Made by a program: the position numbers and the translations under genes
DNA from: Sclerodactyla briareus
Taxonomy: Eukaryota > Echinodermata > Holothuroidea > Dendrochirotida > Sclerodactylidae
Assembly (NCBI GenBank): GCA_026419785.1
Contig: JAODTK010001388.1
Coordinates: 186,001 to 250,000, forward strand
Length of the DNA stretch: 64,000 nucleotides
Direction: 5' to 3'
The notes under the pieces: generated by a model
Told to the model about the DNA's origin: nothing
The model's database searches: none
What the model saw: the letters and a program-made list of their open reading frames with translations, nothing else
Shown: piece by piece, positions 10,131 to 23,040 of the stretch
How positions within the stretch are numbered: the first letter of the stretch is position 1
Layout of the letters: each line of letters starts with the position of its first letter

Positions 10131-12334
10131 GTTGAGGAAGAATGGTAGTAACCAGCAAATATGACAAGAAATCACTACGCGGTGTTGCGTTCTTGTTATA
10201 TTATCCCTTATATTCTTACCACCCCTCTCAGTCATTGGAGTAATTGGTCTAAAGACTGGAATACGGTCTCTCATCTGTTTGACGGGAGGTAGCCAACGGC
10301 GGTCCTGAGCGTGGAAAAGGGGTGCGAATCTTATCCTAACTGATCGATCTCCGGCCGATAATTACTCGCCGAAAGAGTTGTCGCGAGTCGTCGCTGGTGT
10401 CTTCAGATCACACGATTGAAGTTTTTTTTAAGAAACTGGAAAGGGTATTGCCGAATCCGTAGAAACTGAATCGAATTATGAAGCCATATGGTCTTCACTG
10501 CAAATAAAACCTTTCATCAAACCTATGTAGGAGTGCTCCAACGGTTTTCTGATGGTCACGTATGAAGAGTTCAAACCCCGTCTTTATGCGGCCTCCCTCT
10601 GCGAACCTATTGTATTTCGAAGTTGTGAGTCAGGGATCTCATGAGTATTGCACAATACCACAACAGGATCCTATTGCGAAATTCATTAATGACGGATTGT
10701 GTCCCTCTGCGAACCTATTGCATTTCGAAGTTGTGAACAACCTACCACAATTTCCTATGTTTTCTAATGTTGTTGATGTTCGAAATACGTGACATTGCTC
10801 AAAACGCCCGACATGTGTTCAGCTGGGAATGAATCGCGCAGCATATCTATATACACAACTCATCAAAGTGAGCTTTGCTCGAAACCGAATGATTCTTCAA
10901 GGAGGACATAACATCCATAATCTAAACAGAAACAAAGACACAACAGTTGAACACAGTACAATTTTATCCTTTTATTCTCAGAGGTCTTCAACGAAATATC
11001 GTCAGAAGATGGGGTTTAAACCTATTGGTTAATATTTTCTTTCTTTCTTATAAATTGAGTCATGCTTCAACCTTGCGAAGTCCTTCAAACGTATCCATCA
11101 GTAATAACAGTAATCCGTTTCAGCTTTTCTCAACAAAATTCCAGAAGGTAGCTAAACTCACTGCTTAGCCGATAAGAAAGGAATTGTATCTTACGTTCGC
11201 CACCACACAAGCGTTCCACACAGAATTACAAAATAAACTACATTCATGACATGGAGTAATGCACTAAGGGATTATATTGCTTTCGTTGAATAAGAAATAT
11301 TGTATTTTCATGCTCCGGAAGAGATGAAATGGTGGTTTACTTAGCACTTAATATTTTGCCAATTTTGTCTTTCCTGATGAGCTGGGAATTAATGTAAGGT
11401 GATGGTCACTTCTCCTGTCACTTTGAATTCTGGACTCGGGTGGATGAGTGCACGTATGTTTGGGTTATTACGAGTATTCGTGGTTAGTGACGATAGTAAT
11501 ATAGCCAATGATGATGATGTTCGATACAGATGTATCCAGCGGCTGTTAATAATAATTTGCGAAGATCACACGGGAATATGTTTGCTCCTCTCAATTGGCG
11601 CACCGCAGCAACTCGTTATAAACAACCTCTGATATCATGTTGTATCATGTGAAAGGTAATCTTAATAACGTCTGCGGTGAGTGTTCGATATATTAAGATG
11701 CACATAAACGCTTTGCGACTAAATGCACACGAACACTTACGACTACTTGTAGGCCTATTACTGATTTAGATCACGTAAAACAGTGATTAGTGATTTCCAA
11801 TAGGATTCTATATAAAACTATGAGGTGATTCATTCCTAAGTTACATACTGAGATCGTTTTCTTGACTGGCCCTTTTCTAGATTCTTCTATCGGGAAAATC
11901 GTTAAATTATGCAGATAGGATAAACCATTGTCTGCGAACCCGAAGATACAAAATATTCGTCACCCTGCCTCTGATGGTGTAATTTAATAATATAGGTCGA
12001 TGATTACAGATAGCCGGGCACGTGCGGCGCACATGGCACGGATGTTACTACTACAGTCATGTCACTCTCAATTATCACACGCAGTTTTCCTTCACAGCGA
12101 ACTCATGTCGGACGACTGTGAAAAAAAACTATCAAACGAGCTACCACCTATCCGAAGTAGTCTATTCAACTGACTGACACTAACCAATCCCAACCGGCTT
12201 TCATGTAGTGGGGACACAAGGATTCTGAATGTTCAATGAAAATTGATGACTCGGACTGACGAATATTCAAAAGGGTTGAAAATGAATGTCTCCTTAATAA
12301 TTTTCCATTGAGTGGGACGTTGCTCTCTGTGAGA
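10131..12334. other. Insertion relative to copy B
   Basis: About 2.2 kb present here but absent at about 38340 in the paralogous copy. Ends are approximate and no terminal repeats were identified. It contains a direct repeat: CCCTCTGCGAACCTATTG at 10594-10628 returns at 10703-10737, period 109, one mismatch in 35 bp. No convincing gene is present. Confidence 0.5.
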
Positions 12335-15300
12335 ATGAAATATGAAGTCTCATGACTGATTCAAATTCCCTAACATGAGACAATTTTAATTCCCCCGAAT
12401 AGGAGAATCTCCAGGACTGACAGACTGCTTTACAAACATGTACATCTGCATATCGCAGTTTCTAGCGACCCTATTAGGCGTGTTTGATCAGTGTTCGGTT
12501 TTGACTGTGTTTGATTGATTGATCATGTGACGTAAACAGCACCACGTTACATGAACCGGGTGAGATGGTAAATCTCACCAATCCATTTTATCCCGTTTTG
12601 TGCACATGAACTGCAATGGGCATTTAAAGACATAACCTTCCTATCACCATTGACCTCCATTTGATTGCTATCGTCTCAATGAACCTCACCGAGCATATTG
12701 TCTTTCCATGCAACCTCAGTTGCTGCCTTACAATAGTTAGCCTAACTGCCCTTGCCATTCGTATAGTGGTCTATGACCAGCGATAATTAAAATTTTCTAG
12801 TATACTTCTCACCAACGACAAGAAACGTGAGTACATAGGAACGGTGACAAAAACGAGATCATCAACACAAGTGAGTATAACGAACAAACATAATTAAGGA
12901 TTGTACTCAGTGTAACCCACCGCCGAAATGAAAGACGGATACTGCATCTGAAAATGAGTATCGTTGTCTGAGTTGTCCTTAGTAGGGAAACCCACTGAAC
13001 GTTTAAATCCATACGGCAGAGTCATGTTGTGTTGGCGAAAAGTGAGTATTTGAACAATATCCCCTTCAAAGGACGCTTTTTATTGGGTCGAGTAATCCCA
13101 GCTTCGTGGGTTTCCAGTCTGAGACGAAACCGAATTCCTCTATGTTTAGTGACTACCTGTTCAGTAGCCTAGCCGCGTCCTTGTTTTAAATACCAACCAC
13201 CCTTTCCCGGAAACTACAACATTAAAATGCAGATGTTGATATTGGGGGTGGAGTGCGACTCGAGTCCGTCGTGGAACTTGGACCACCATCGCGGAAATGC
13301 GAGCGCCTCCACTGTTGTTATCAAGAACAACTTCAAAGTAACCTCTAAGTTTAGCCGTAGGAGGTTTCCTTCAATGTGGCAACAGTTCGAGCATAAATAT
13401 GATGTAATTAGTTGTCAATACCATTTTTGAGGGAATATTTAGAATGCAGCGAATAATGTGATTTAGGAGCATTTGAAAAGCGAGCAATTTACCATCGTTT
13501 TTCGCACTATTCGAAAAAAACATTAGGAAAATTTCACTTCATTCTGTTAATAATATTGGGGTTACACTGTCAGTGCGTGTCATCACAGCAAAAGTCATAC
13601 CAATGTGCATCAAAACTGATTTTCTATTGCTTATCAATTCGCTCTTGAATCCTAGTTAGAATACATCTAAGATGACTGCGTCTCAGGGTCCCAAACCCTT
13701 GTTATATTGAACTACCTCGTGGAACCCGGCAATAAACTAAGGACGGGTCTGTTCTAAAAAACAGTCGTCCCGTAGTATATTGAACGCGTTGCTCATGACT
13801 CATTATAGTGATGATAGTACATCGCATTCGATACGAAACAATATCGGTCGCTGGTGTAGAGATCCGATAACAGAATGATAACTCAGATTTGGTGCGAATT
13901 AGTGGGAGACAACTCTTCTTCAAATGTTTTCAACACATCCGTCGAAAACGCTTCACAGTGGAATAAGAAAACGAATTTATGTGTTTGGGTATTTATTTCC
14001 ATCTCGCATTTTCAGTGTAGGTGAGGGGTTAGGAACACGGGTTGCCAAAGGGTTATCGGAGATAGTTTCAATTGAGAGTGCAATGAACGGATTGTTATTC
14101 ATGCGGGGCCGAATGTCTTGCAGGTTCAACATATCGGCCCAAGACGAACCTAATCTCCCGGTAAAGAACACGTTTACCAATCATGTAAATATATGACCAT
14201 TATTCATAAATGAATGGAATTGAAATCATTCCACTGGTGTTATGAGACTACTCAATTAGGTCGACCCATTATTTGCTTAAATAATGCTTCTAAAAATCAA
14301 CATTTTTCAAAACAAAATGATGGAGAAGTACGGTTGGGTGGTAAATGGCAAGACGAATAACCAACGTTATTGCGTTACCTAGCTCTCATGAATACTCAAA
14401 TTTCTGGTGAAAACCGCTTCACTTTGCAGAAATAAATCTCCAGAAGGCGTGCTTGATAGTTATAACAATTCTCCTCGACTACGCACGTGAAACTAAGCAC
14501 TCGGGGAAAATCAGGTAAGCAAATTATGTTTTAGAGAGATTGGAAATATGTAAGCTGAAAATGGAAGTCGTTTCTCAATATAATTACCCTTCTCACTTCA
14601 CGGCTAGATAAAAAAATAACAGATTGATGGCACACGACCGTCGTTAAACCTTCAGCTGCAAATTGGAATCTAGTTCCGATCGCACGTATTTTCTGAAGAT
14701 CCATATATAGGCGAGACAAACCGACGAGCGGGGTTTCAAACCAATTGAATGTCGTCTGCAATACATATCGGTGTAGGCATGAAGGTCAAACCGGCTAGCT
14801 AGCATTACAGACCGCATTGGACACCCAGTCCAGTTTTGGTCTGTTCTTCCAAGTTCAAAACCCATCCCTACTTTTCGTCTTTAGTCACTGCGTCAGGACT
14901 AATAATGACCGTTCCGCCTAGATTAAAAATGAAGTGAAGCAGGATATGGAAAGGGGAAGATACGAAGGAACGAGAATAGAAACTTCGACAAGAAACCGGA
15001 TCAACGGGAATCTGCGGCACTTGGATGAAAAAGGAAAGAGAGGGGGCGGGATGAAGAAAGGAAGAACAAGTAAAAGGTGGTTTAACTAATAAATTAACCG
15101 TCCATAGGGAAAAAGAGTAAATACTTCTTGATGGGTGCCACCTCTCGAAGTTATAAAGAACAACAAATATCTATTTTCATCGTAATACATACGTTAATCC
15201 GACGTCGCCCGCAACTCAATAGAATCAGCGAAACGAGGTCTGTTCCGACCTGGCACAGTATACCCTCGGGAAGGCCAATAATCACACACGAATGGAACAT

Positions 15301-15420
15301 CTCTGTCTATGAACATAACCTAAGCCCAATATCTTTCTGCCGATGCCATCACTGGGAGAGGACCCCAGTAGTAGTACAATTGGCTGTCATGTTGGTGACA
15401 TCACCACCCCGACGTTGAGC
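12335..15420. repeat. Paralogous block c, copy A, right part
   Basis: Matches 38330-38920 and then 41045-42215. Landmarks include GACAATTTTA.TTCC.CCGAAT, GGTTTCCTTCAA (about 13365 and 41162), ACAATATCG.TCGC (about 13840 and 41625) and AGAAACCGGATCA/AGGAAACCGGGATGA. Divergence is high with many indels, and no reading frame is shared across both copies, so it appears non-coding. Confidence 0.75.
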
Positions 15421-15641
15421 AGCCATGTCAACATCCGGTCGGGCAAAAGTCCCTTACCTCGGGAATCGGAGTAACATCCTCGAACTTCACTCTCATTTTG
15501 TTGTTGACTTAAAGCTTCCATGTTTAGCGTTACTCGAACAATTTGTCATCTCCGGTGTTATTGTACATCCAGTTCTTGGGTCACGTTTCAGTTTATAAAA
15601 ACTGAAAGCATTCATGACATAAAACAGGTGCATGACTATTC

Positions 15642-15935
15642 ATGCCTATGAGTTATGTATCTGTTTGCATGTCCACCCAATGTCACCCTTTCACGTGTAC
15701 GCAACACGGTGTAGTTAAGTCCTCTCTCCAATCACCACGAAATATTGAATATAAAAAGGATTCGAACATTTTTAATCTCATTTTCAGCGACGGTTCTAAT
15801 GTTACAATTTCATTTAGTCAGAACCTGGTGCGAATGATAGTGAAAAATTTGCTCACATGTGCTCACTACACAGTCAACGGGGTGTATAGTGAAAAGGTGG
15901 ACAATTTGGGAGTCATTCAGGTGTATTTACAGTAA
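15642..15935 (+). CDS. Unidentified ORF, possibly an extracellular domain
   Basis: An uninterrupted 97-codon frame. It contains two Cys 54 residues apart (FTCTQHG and LLTCAHYTV), an N-glycosylation site in DGSNVTISF, and ends with a short beta-strand-like LGVIQVYLQ. The Cys spacing would suit an Ig-type sandwich, and Ig receptors occur elsewhere in the window. However, the usual Trp and the D-x-G-x-Y-x-C corner are missing. A TCTCATTTTCAG acceptor-like site occurs inside at about 15787. It may be chance; no paralog supports it. Confidence 0.25.
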   Translation: MPMSYVSVCMSTQCHPFTCTQHGVVKSSLQSPRNIEYKKDSNIFNLIFSDGSNVTISFSQNLVRMIVKNLLTCAHYTVNGVYSEKVDNLGVIQVYLQ

Positions 15936-16399
15936 TATCTACACAACTTTTCACTTGAGGTGGCATTTGAAGGTGCAGGCTTTCTTCTCGAATTGGGTTC
16001 GCATACCACCTGCCTGAGGGATATATATCGCCGGGGCACTGGGCACAATAATGACCAACTTTTTTTTTTCTTGACACCCATCTAATTTGCTTGAGTGGCA
16101 GGTGGCCACGTTCAAACGACAGTAGGCTCCCCTGCCTAGCGAAACTACATACCGTTCGCCTATACGAACAAACCTTTCCATTACACCATCGCGCTCCAAC
16201 ATGTTTTGTTGCCAAGATGTCAATGTGACCTCAAATTTAACACAACATTCCCGGGTTTAGGCTGTCTTGATCTTTTACCACATGTATGTGCGTTTCCTTG
16301 AGATATCGTGGATAGGAGGTGTGTGATTACTTAAGTCTACTTCCCTTTTATGGGTTGTCTCACCAACTGCGAAACTGTCATCACAAAAAAATTAGCACT

Positions 16400-16830
16400 C
16401 ACTGGCACCAAACGTCAAAAGTCACAGGGTCAAATGGTCAAACGAGGTCAAAGTCGTTCACCGGATGTATTTCACCCCGACGAACAAAACTTTCCATAAC
16501 GACTCCCTCCAAATGTTACGTTGCCAGATATATAAGGATTGTCCTATGGTGTACTTAATGACCTTGACCTAACACCAAAAAGGGGTTCTCCTCACCATCC
16601 GTGTCCCCACATACCTAATTTTTACTTTATACATTCTTGCGTTCTGTAGATTATCGTGCTGACAAGCTTTTGAACTTTGTCCTTTCGTGACCTTGAAAGA
16701 CCTAGACTGGCACCAGAGAAAGGGGTCATCCTCTCTATATGGCCCACACACCTACACACACACCCACCTACGCACGGTGTCGTGACTGCATAGATTCTAT
16801 TTTTGCCTTCAGCAAGGATAAACATGGCAG
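16400..16830. repeat. Degenerate GACCTTGACC-type repeats
   Basis: Two related units are visible. GACCTTGACCTAACACC..AAAGGGGTTCTCCTC at about 16560 recurs as GACCTTGAAAGACC..GGCACC..AAGGGGTCATCCTC at about 16690. Both are followed by a pyrimidine-rich CACATACC/CACACACC tail. No coding potential was seen. Confidence 0.55.
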
Positions 16831-16974
16831 CTTCAGATGGCGAGGATATGACAGCTTCACCAGGAACTGCTTGGTTGAAACTGACATAAAGCTGTACTCA
16901 TCATCCGCAACATGTGATACATGATATCATGGTTTCATTTTATTTGCCAGGGGGGAGGAATACATGCATGGTCC

Positions 16975-17050
16975 ATGGGCGTTCATCCTGGGGGCACAGG
17001 GGACACGCCCCCCCCCCCCGACTTTTTGAAGTGAGAGGAACATAAGATCA
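16975..17050. mobile_element. GC-rich transposon end
   Basis: CATGGGCGT..ATCCTGGGGG, CAGGGGACACG, poly-C and ACTTTTTGAAGTGAG occur in that order. The minus strand of 47345-47446 shows the same order (CATGGGCGTCGATCCTGGG..CAGGGGGACACG..poly-C..TTTTCGACAGTGGGG). The family is inferred to be a DNA transposon from its CATGGGCGT-type terminus. Confidence 0.55.
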
Positions 17051-17169
17051 AATGCCCCCACACTTTTTGACTGTTTTGGAGAATAAATCGCAGCTTCCGT
17101 GTTTTGTGGTACGTCTCCAGTTGGGCACGGACAATACAGCGATAAATCACAGCAGAATTAATGGGCCAA

Positions 17170-17720
17170 GATTTCTTTATTGTGCCGTTGTCAATCGAAG
17201 CCTCTTTTGATCTTTGATGACCCCTGACCAGAAATTCCTGACCCAGAAAATATGGCTATAGTCACTATAACACTGACTCACGTATTAAGGTATTCCAACC
17301 CAATCTGTAGGACAAGATACATTTGTATTTTTTTTTGCCATTTTGACATAATTGATATTGCCCCCAATAACGACTCTGACCTGGAATTCCTGTTTAAACA
17401 AAGTACTGCTAATGAGCAAAACCACTGACCAAGTCTCATATAGTCAAACGATTTGTTTGGAGGACATCAATTTGCAAATTTTCACAAAATTGACGAATAT
17501 GCTTCTTCAATACCTTTGACTCTGAAATTCATATACAATCCCAATGTACCATTAGTGAACGATAACACGGATCATTATCTATATATTCCTAACTTGATCT
17601 GTAGGGGGATGCTTTTGAGTCATCCTCACTAAGAACCTTTATGCCCCGTTAAGGACCTTTGACCTTGATGACCCAATAGTCGATGAACATTTGTTTAAGT
17701 TTTGGTCAACATCCTTTCAA
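17170..17720. repeat. Degenerate TTTGACC satellite
   Basis: Repeated phrases of the type CTTTGA..TTTGATGACCC, CTGACC.GGAATTCCTG and CCTTTGACCTTGATGACCC recur at roughly 150-250 bp intervals. This appears to be an old, strongly diverged tandem array. No gene is visible. Confidence 0.45.
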
Positions 17721-17749
17721 GACCGAGCGACACACGGGACAAAAGACGC

Positions 17750-19640
17750 AAAATTTTACGACGATAGAAAGATAGAATTACATGTACGGTAGATCATCAA
17801 ATAGCTCACCACACAGCTGGTTTTGGGGCTAAAAGACGTCAATTGAAACACCTAACACCAGGCTGTGAGAGGTACTCCGACCTCCTTCACGTTTCAATTT
17901 TTTTAGCTGCGGGTAAGCCGCTCCACAAGTCCTCATGTCTCTCCGTCCGCCTGTTCGTCACGTTCATCCATCACTTCTAAACCGTACTTTTTACCCATAT
18001 GTCTACGCACATCCCTCCCCATTGAACTCTCGGTGAGAGTGGTTTGTTTACACTACTCGCCTCCAGCTTTAGGGCTGCCCACTGGCCAAGCGGGACTGTT
18101 TAATTTGTCTGTCAGCACTGGGGGGGGGGGGGGGGGAGGTGGCTGAAGACAGGCAAATGGGGGGGGGAGATACAGGCAGTTCCGTGGAAGATCTGTCATC
18201 ACCCCATGATTGGTTGTTGGCCTGACTTTCCATTGTGGATCCAAGTGTGTTTCCACTGTTCACTGCTACCGCCTAGGAGTTTGCTGGGGTACACATAAAG
18301 TTTTGATGTGACTAAATAATATCAGGCCTTGGATGAGTTAGTTGGGCCGGGTATATATTAGCTAATGTTCCAGTCCATCCCCGGTTTTATGACTGATGTC
18401 AGTAAAGTTCAATTAATGTGAACAAACAATAAATGTGGATGTGAATGAACATGCCGTGTATTCGCCACAGGAATTTCGCCGTCCGCAGCTATCAAGACGT
18501 TTTCGACGTGCGCATTTGAACTTCCACGAGTTTTGGGGCGCCGCTAGTAAAATATTGACTCAACACTTGAGGCGAACAGAGTGGACTGTTTATTTAACAA
18601 CTCGACGGTGTTTTGATACCGAGAACCATGGCAGGATTTCAGCTAACACTTCGTCTCAAAATGGGGGGCGGGAATTGAAGTGTCATAGCTAAACTGTGGA
18701 CATCCTTAACATTGCAAACACTTTCCTCATTGGCCCTAGTCCCTGCATACCACTGCTCACGTCTCAAAAAATTTTGAAAGGGTACTGTGATTCTTGGTAT
18801 AAAGGGGTTGACTGAGGAGCTATGTCAATGAACGCCAAAATGCACAAGGTATTGGTAATGTGAAATGTCAGTCTATATTTGTCAGGTGTTATATCCGCTG
18901 CACTTACATGTACAAGATTGTTGGTGAAGTAAGATAGTCTCTTTTGATTTTTTTCTTGCAGTATGTGCATACCCACAAAATGATTCATACATGTTTAGGC
19001 AGTTCGCGGTTATTCCGCAGTGGTCAGCTGTCACTCAGGCGGGAATCATCACGGGCTCAATATACCATTCAAACATCGCCGTCTCGTGGTATTCATCCAG
19101 ATACCTACCGGTGTAGCAGGAAATACCGGGTGCCGGGAAATAATGCGCCCTCGTCGATACACTGCCAATGATATCGTGCTACAATATGTCAATGCAACGA
19201 TTAGTATCAATCCAGTCGGACGATTTTGTATTGTGGCATCGTGCAAACGGCGTCGTCCATTATTTGCCGGGGGGGTATGAGATGGACAGCGCCTCTGCGA
19301 AGTTCCATGAAAAGAAGAGAACTAGACATTATGTTGTCCCCCGAAATAGATGACTGCAACATCCAACGCAAACAGTTAGAGATTAGGAGATACATAAAAA
19401 CTCACATACCGCATTGATCGCCCTGATGGGGCTGTACCCTAGGCTGTTCAGATACTCAGTGTAGTAATTAGAGACCAGCGGGCGTAACTCCCAATACTAC
19501 GAAAGCAGACCAAGCGAACTACTTGGGTGGAGGGGTGGAAGTACTTGCGATATCCCGCGATATCAATTTAAAGAACGCACCTTGATTCAATGATTTTATG
19601 GAAAAAGTCTGAATATGTCACAGAAAACTGGGTCTGGTGT
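17750..19640. other. Unassigned sequence with poly-G tract
   Basis: Holds a 17-base poly-G run at 18120-18136 followed by another at 18160-18167. Several short overlapping open frames at 19000-19420 occur on both strands with no recognisable domain, the usual sign of non-coding sequence. Confidence 0.3.
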
Positions 19641-19645
19641 CACCG

Positions 19646-20130
19646 CATGGGCGTAGGGGGACCCTGCAGTTTTTGTTTGGGGGGGGGGACGAACTTTTTG
19701 CCCGAATCGTAAAAGTCATTAAGCCTCCCCCCCATGGAAAAATTCTACTATTGCTGCGCGCGGAGCACAACTTGGCTTTTGCCACACTTGTGCGCATTCG
19801 TATAAACAAGGGATTAAATTTGTTCATCTTTGCCCGAATTTCACAGTTTTTGTTTCGCCTGACCAGTTCAGGAAGTGACAGGACGATTACCTCTGTCGAG
19901 TGTGTGTAGACGGACGAAACGTGTTGTCTGTGCGTGCGTCTATGTGTATGCAGGATATCTCTCGAACGGTAAGTGCGAATTTCACGGTAGCTTCGCGGTT
20001 GGTTGTTGCTCAATCTGAATAAATTTTGCGGAAAAGGACCCGAAACGTATGGCTGTATGTAAGTGGTGTATGTATGTATGTATGTATGTATGTGTAGGTA
20101 TGTATGTATGTATGTATGTATGTATGTTTC
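19646..20130. repeat. CATGGGCGTAGG element end and TATG microsatellite
   Basis: A transposon-like terminus CATGGGCGTAGGGGGACC starts at 19646 and is followed by poly-G and, at 19755, a GCGCGCGGAGC knot. A (TATG)n microsatellite with one interruption occupies 20066-20127. The opposite element end was not found. Confidence 0.45.
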
Positions 20131-20919
20131 TATGTATATATGGTTGTACGTGTCTGTGTGTATGTACGTACGTTGATGTAGGGTAGGACAGTAGGGTGCC
20201 GTCCGCTTGTAGCTGTGTGTAACAAGAACGCCATGGGTTTTGATCCTTGCCTTGTAAATTAGATTAGATCAGTTGGTTTAGCTGGGGACTGCAGATAGAT
20301 TCTTATGGACGATTTTTCAGTAGGCTAAGCTTTTAGGCAATAGGCACAATTGGTTTACCGCCAAGCAATGCGAATGATTGTATCAAGCATGACTGTTGCG
20401 AATCACCCAAAAGCATGTTCGAGCATAATCGTAAATAGGGTTGTCAAGATATGGAATTTCTAGAAATTTCCCAGACCCATCATGAATATAAATGGAAAAG
20501 GCACTAAAAACAATAGGGAACTACTCACAATGGGTCGTCTACCACCCAGTATGATGTCAATAATACCTTCCTTGCGAGTTCACCTCACGAGTTCACGAGC
20601 ACAAGCCGGGAAGTTACGAACAGGCCCAACACCATGAATATTAATGACTGGTTCAATGTGCATTCCCACGAAACCTGGTTCCCGCGTCACATCAAAGCAA
20701 ATCGAGCAAAATTTGACTCCTGATTTTGAGATATCAACATTTTAGAGAAAAAAATCTTATAAGCCATTGTCGCGGCGAAAGAGCCTCTCCAGCCTTGTGA
20801 GTGTTTAGTGTACTGAATCTTGATGTCTCAAGGACATTTTCCCCCCATAGTCGATAAAGAATAGATTTTAGGATATTTCAGCATCAGCATAAGACTAATG
20901 CAGCGACGAGTTGTGCGGG

Positions 20920-21050
20920 AGATTAAAAGCGAATACTTCCAAGCGGAGCATCCACAGGTTGGCGCGGATTAGCCACAAGAAAACTTTTCTTTTGCAGCTT
21001 GAAGGAAAAATGGCCTTTCGTGGTGTGGAAGGCAGTAAGCCACATTCCTA
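20920..21050 (+). repeat. Copy of the GCGGAGCGCC dispersed core repeat
   Basis: AAGCGGAGCATCCACAGG is followed by TTGGCGCGGATTAGCCACAAGAAAA in two adjoining pieces. This matches 5978-6025 in order and spacing, and the shared part runs on into an AATGGCCTTTC-like segment. Confidence 0.6.
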
Positions 21051-21489
21051 AATTAAGATATTATATAGTTCGGAAATATTATTTAGGGAAAAAGTTATCT
21101 GAGGATGAACCGATCTGGTCCTGGGGGTAACGACGTGCAGAAGCTGTTCCCAAATTTAAATGTAAAACAAAATTGGGTTGGTTGTTTTCACACTTCCTTG
21201 CGGCCTAGGTAGCGGAAGAGTAAATGAGATAGCAAGCCGAAATGCAAAAACAGGGCTCTACGAACGCCGAGAATTTGCAGAGTATGGTGATACGTCGGTC
21301 AGCTTGACTCAACTACTGACCGCATTGCATGGACTAGTATCAGTCAAAAAGTTTAGTTTTATGAAGGACACGCCCACTGAGATTGATGGATCACGACAAC
21401 GTTTGTATTCCTGACAAAGTAGAGGGGATCTATGCAGTAATGACAGTGGATGTGGTGGGTGTGTTGGTGTGTTTTGTGGTGACCAAAAC

Positions 21490-22300
21490 CTTGTCAACAC
21501 GATACTCGACCCCAATGATGGCTGAAATTCATACTGTGGTATATGGTTTCCCCATACTGAGTACATGAATACTTGTTTGGGGTCAGGTCAAAGGTAAAGA
21601 GAGATCAAAGTATTGAAAATCATGTTGACACGTAAATAAAGAAGGCTCGTCCGATCGCAATGAAATTCAGTTTTTGTACAGCTCTCTTATGGAGGAGTAC
21701 AGGAACCCTGTTGTTTGGTTTGTTCGACGGGGGTCAATCTTGATTAATCTGATAATTGGCAAATCTTAGCTCGGTAACACGATAACTCGACCCACCCTGG
21801 ATGAATGACACTCAACTTGGTATAGGGTTCGGGCAAATGAGGACATGACCTATTGTCTTAGGTCAGGTTCCAGGTCATCTGAGGTCAAGTTAGGTCAAAG
21901 TCTGAAAATCTTGTTAAACGATAAAGTCCAGTAGCCTGATCTGAATGAGGTTGAATTCGGTTACACAACTCTGTTCTGGGGAGTACAGGAAAAACCCTAT
22001 TGTATTTGGTGTGGACCGGGGGTCAGTTTTTGAAAAATTTGAAAATTGTGGAAAAACTAACAACTTGGGCAAATTTTAGCTCGCAACGGGATAACTCGAC
22101 CCCACCTGGGATGGTAAGTGCATACTTGGTATGAAGGTTCTCCATGATGGTACATGATCCCATTTGGGGTCGGCTCAAAGGTCATTGGAAGTCAAAGAGA
22201 GCAAAGTCCGAAAATCTTGTTAACTTGATAAGTCGAGAATTGCTGGTCCGAGTAGGTTGAAAATGCTGGTAGCTGGAAGACCTACCCCCCACCATGGGTG
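21490..22300 (+). repeat. Degenerate tandem repeat, units about 280-310 bp
   Basis: Three units, marked by CACGATACTCGACCCC (21498), CACGATAACTCGACCC (21778) and GGGATAACTCGACCCC (22087). Each continues with a TTGGTAT..GTACATG phrase, a GGTCAGGTCAAAGGTCA-like stretch, TGAAAATCTTGTTAA and GGGAGTACAGGAACCC. Same family as 860-1390. Confidence 0.8.
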
Positions 22301-22547
22301 GAGGAAGTTAACTTTGTATGTGTGCAGCATATATGAGTACTACATGATCCCTAAGGTAAATTTTGTGAGCATGTGAAGTTGACAATGTCAGCTAGACAAC
22401 GTCAGGATCAGTCAAGGAATCACGAAGCCTTTTGGCTCTTCGGGTTACTGTTATAAGTATAATAGGTGCATGCTTCCAGTTGGAAGGCACGACATTGTTA
22501 GCGAAATCTCGAAAAGTTGCCAGAATCCTTTGAGATTCATGTGCACA

Positions 22548-22565
22548 CCCCCCCCCCCCCCCCCC
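22548..22565. repeat. 18-base poly-C tract
   Basis: Uninterrupted C run, one of about ten poly-G/poly-C runs of 13 or more bases in the window. It precedes a GC-rich repeat segment on the minus strand (22566-22700). Confidence 0.9.
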
Positions 22566-22979
22566 TCAGAGTGAAGGCCCCAGAACACCACGGCCGCCGA
22601 AAGCACGCGAAACATGTTTACGCTTTCCGGGCACTAGATTTTTTAACCCACATTTGAGAGGGGCTGTGGCCCCCGTTGGCCCCCTTAGCTCCGTCAGTAG
22701 GATAGTATGGCTAAGAAAATATATAATTGGTAAGGGGCATGAAGGGATGGAGGTTGCACGAGGGTTGGACCATTCATGACAAAAACTTGCAGGATTAGTG
22801 ATTCTTGTACCATTATGATCTTGAAAGATTAACCCACATGATATGGTTAGTAATAGCTGGTTAAATTCTTCACAAAAAACATTTGTCATAATTGAAAAAT
22901 TTGCATAGGCCTTCCTGGCGTCCTAGTTAAGTCTGGTTGGTACTACAAGGTCAAACGCTTTTTTTCCCGCCAACTGAGG

Positions 22980-23040
22980 CTTGTAGCGCCAAAAAAATGT
23001 TCTTGTACGCGCCGCGCCAGGCCTAGGGGGCACTCCGCTC
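22980..23040 (-). repeat. Copy of the GCGGAGCGCC dispersed core repeat
   Basis: On the minus strand: GAGCGGAGTGCCCCCTAGG, then CCTGGCGCGGCGCGTACAAG. This parallels 5978-6015 including the GCGTACAAGAA continuation. Confidence 0.55.

Noticed and set aside
18053..18263. Proline-rich protein on the minus strand
   Set aside because: The prolines come from translating poly-G tracts; no other support.
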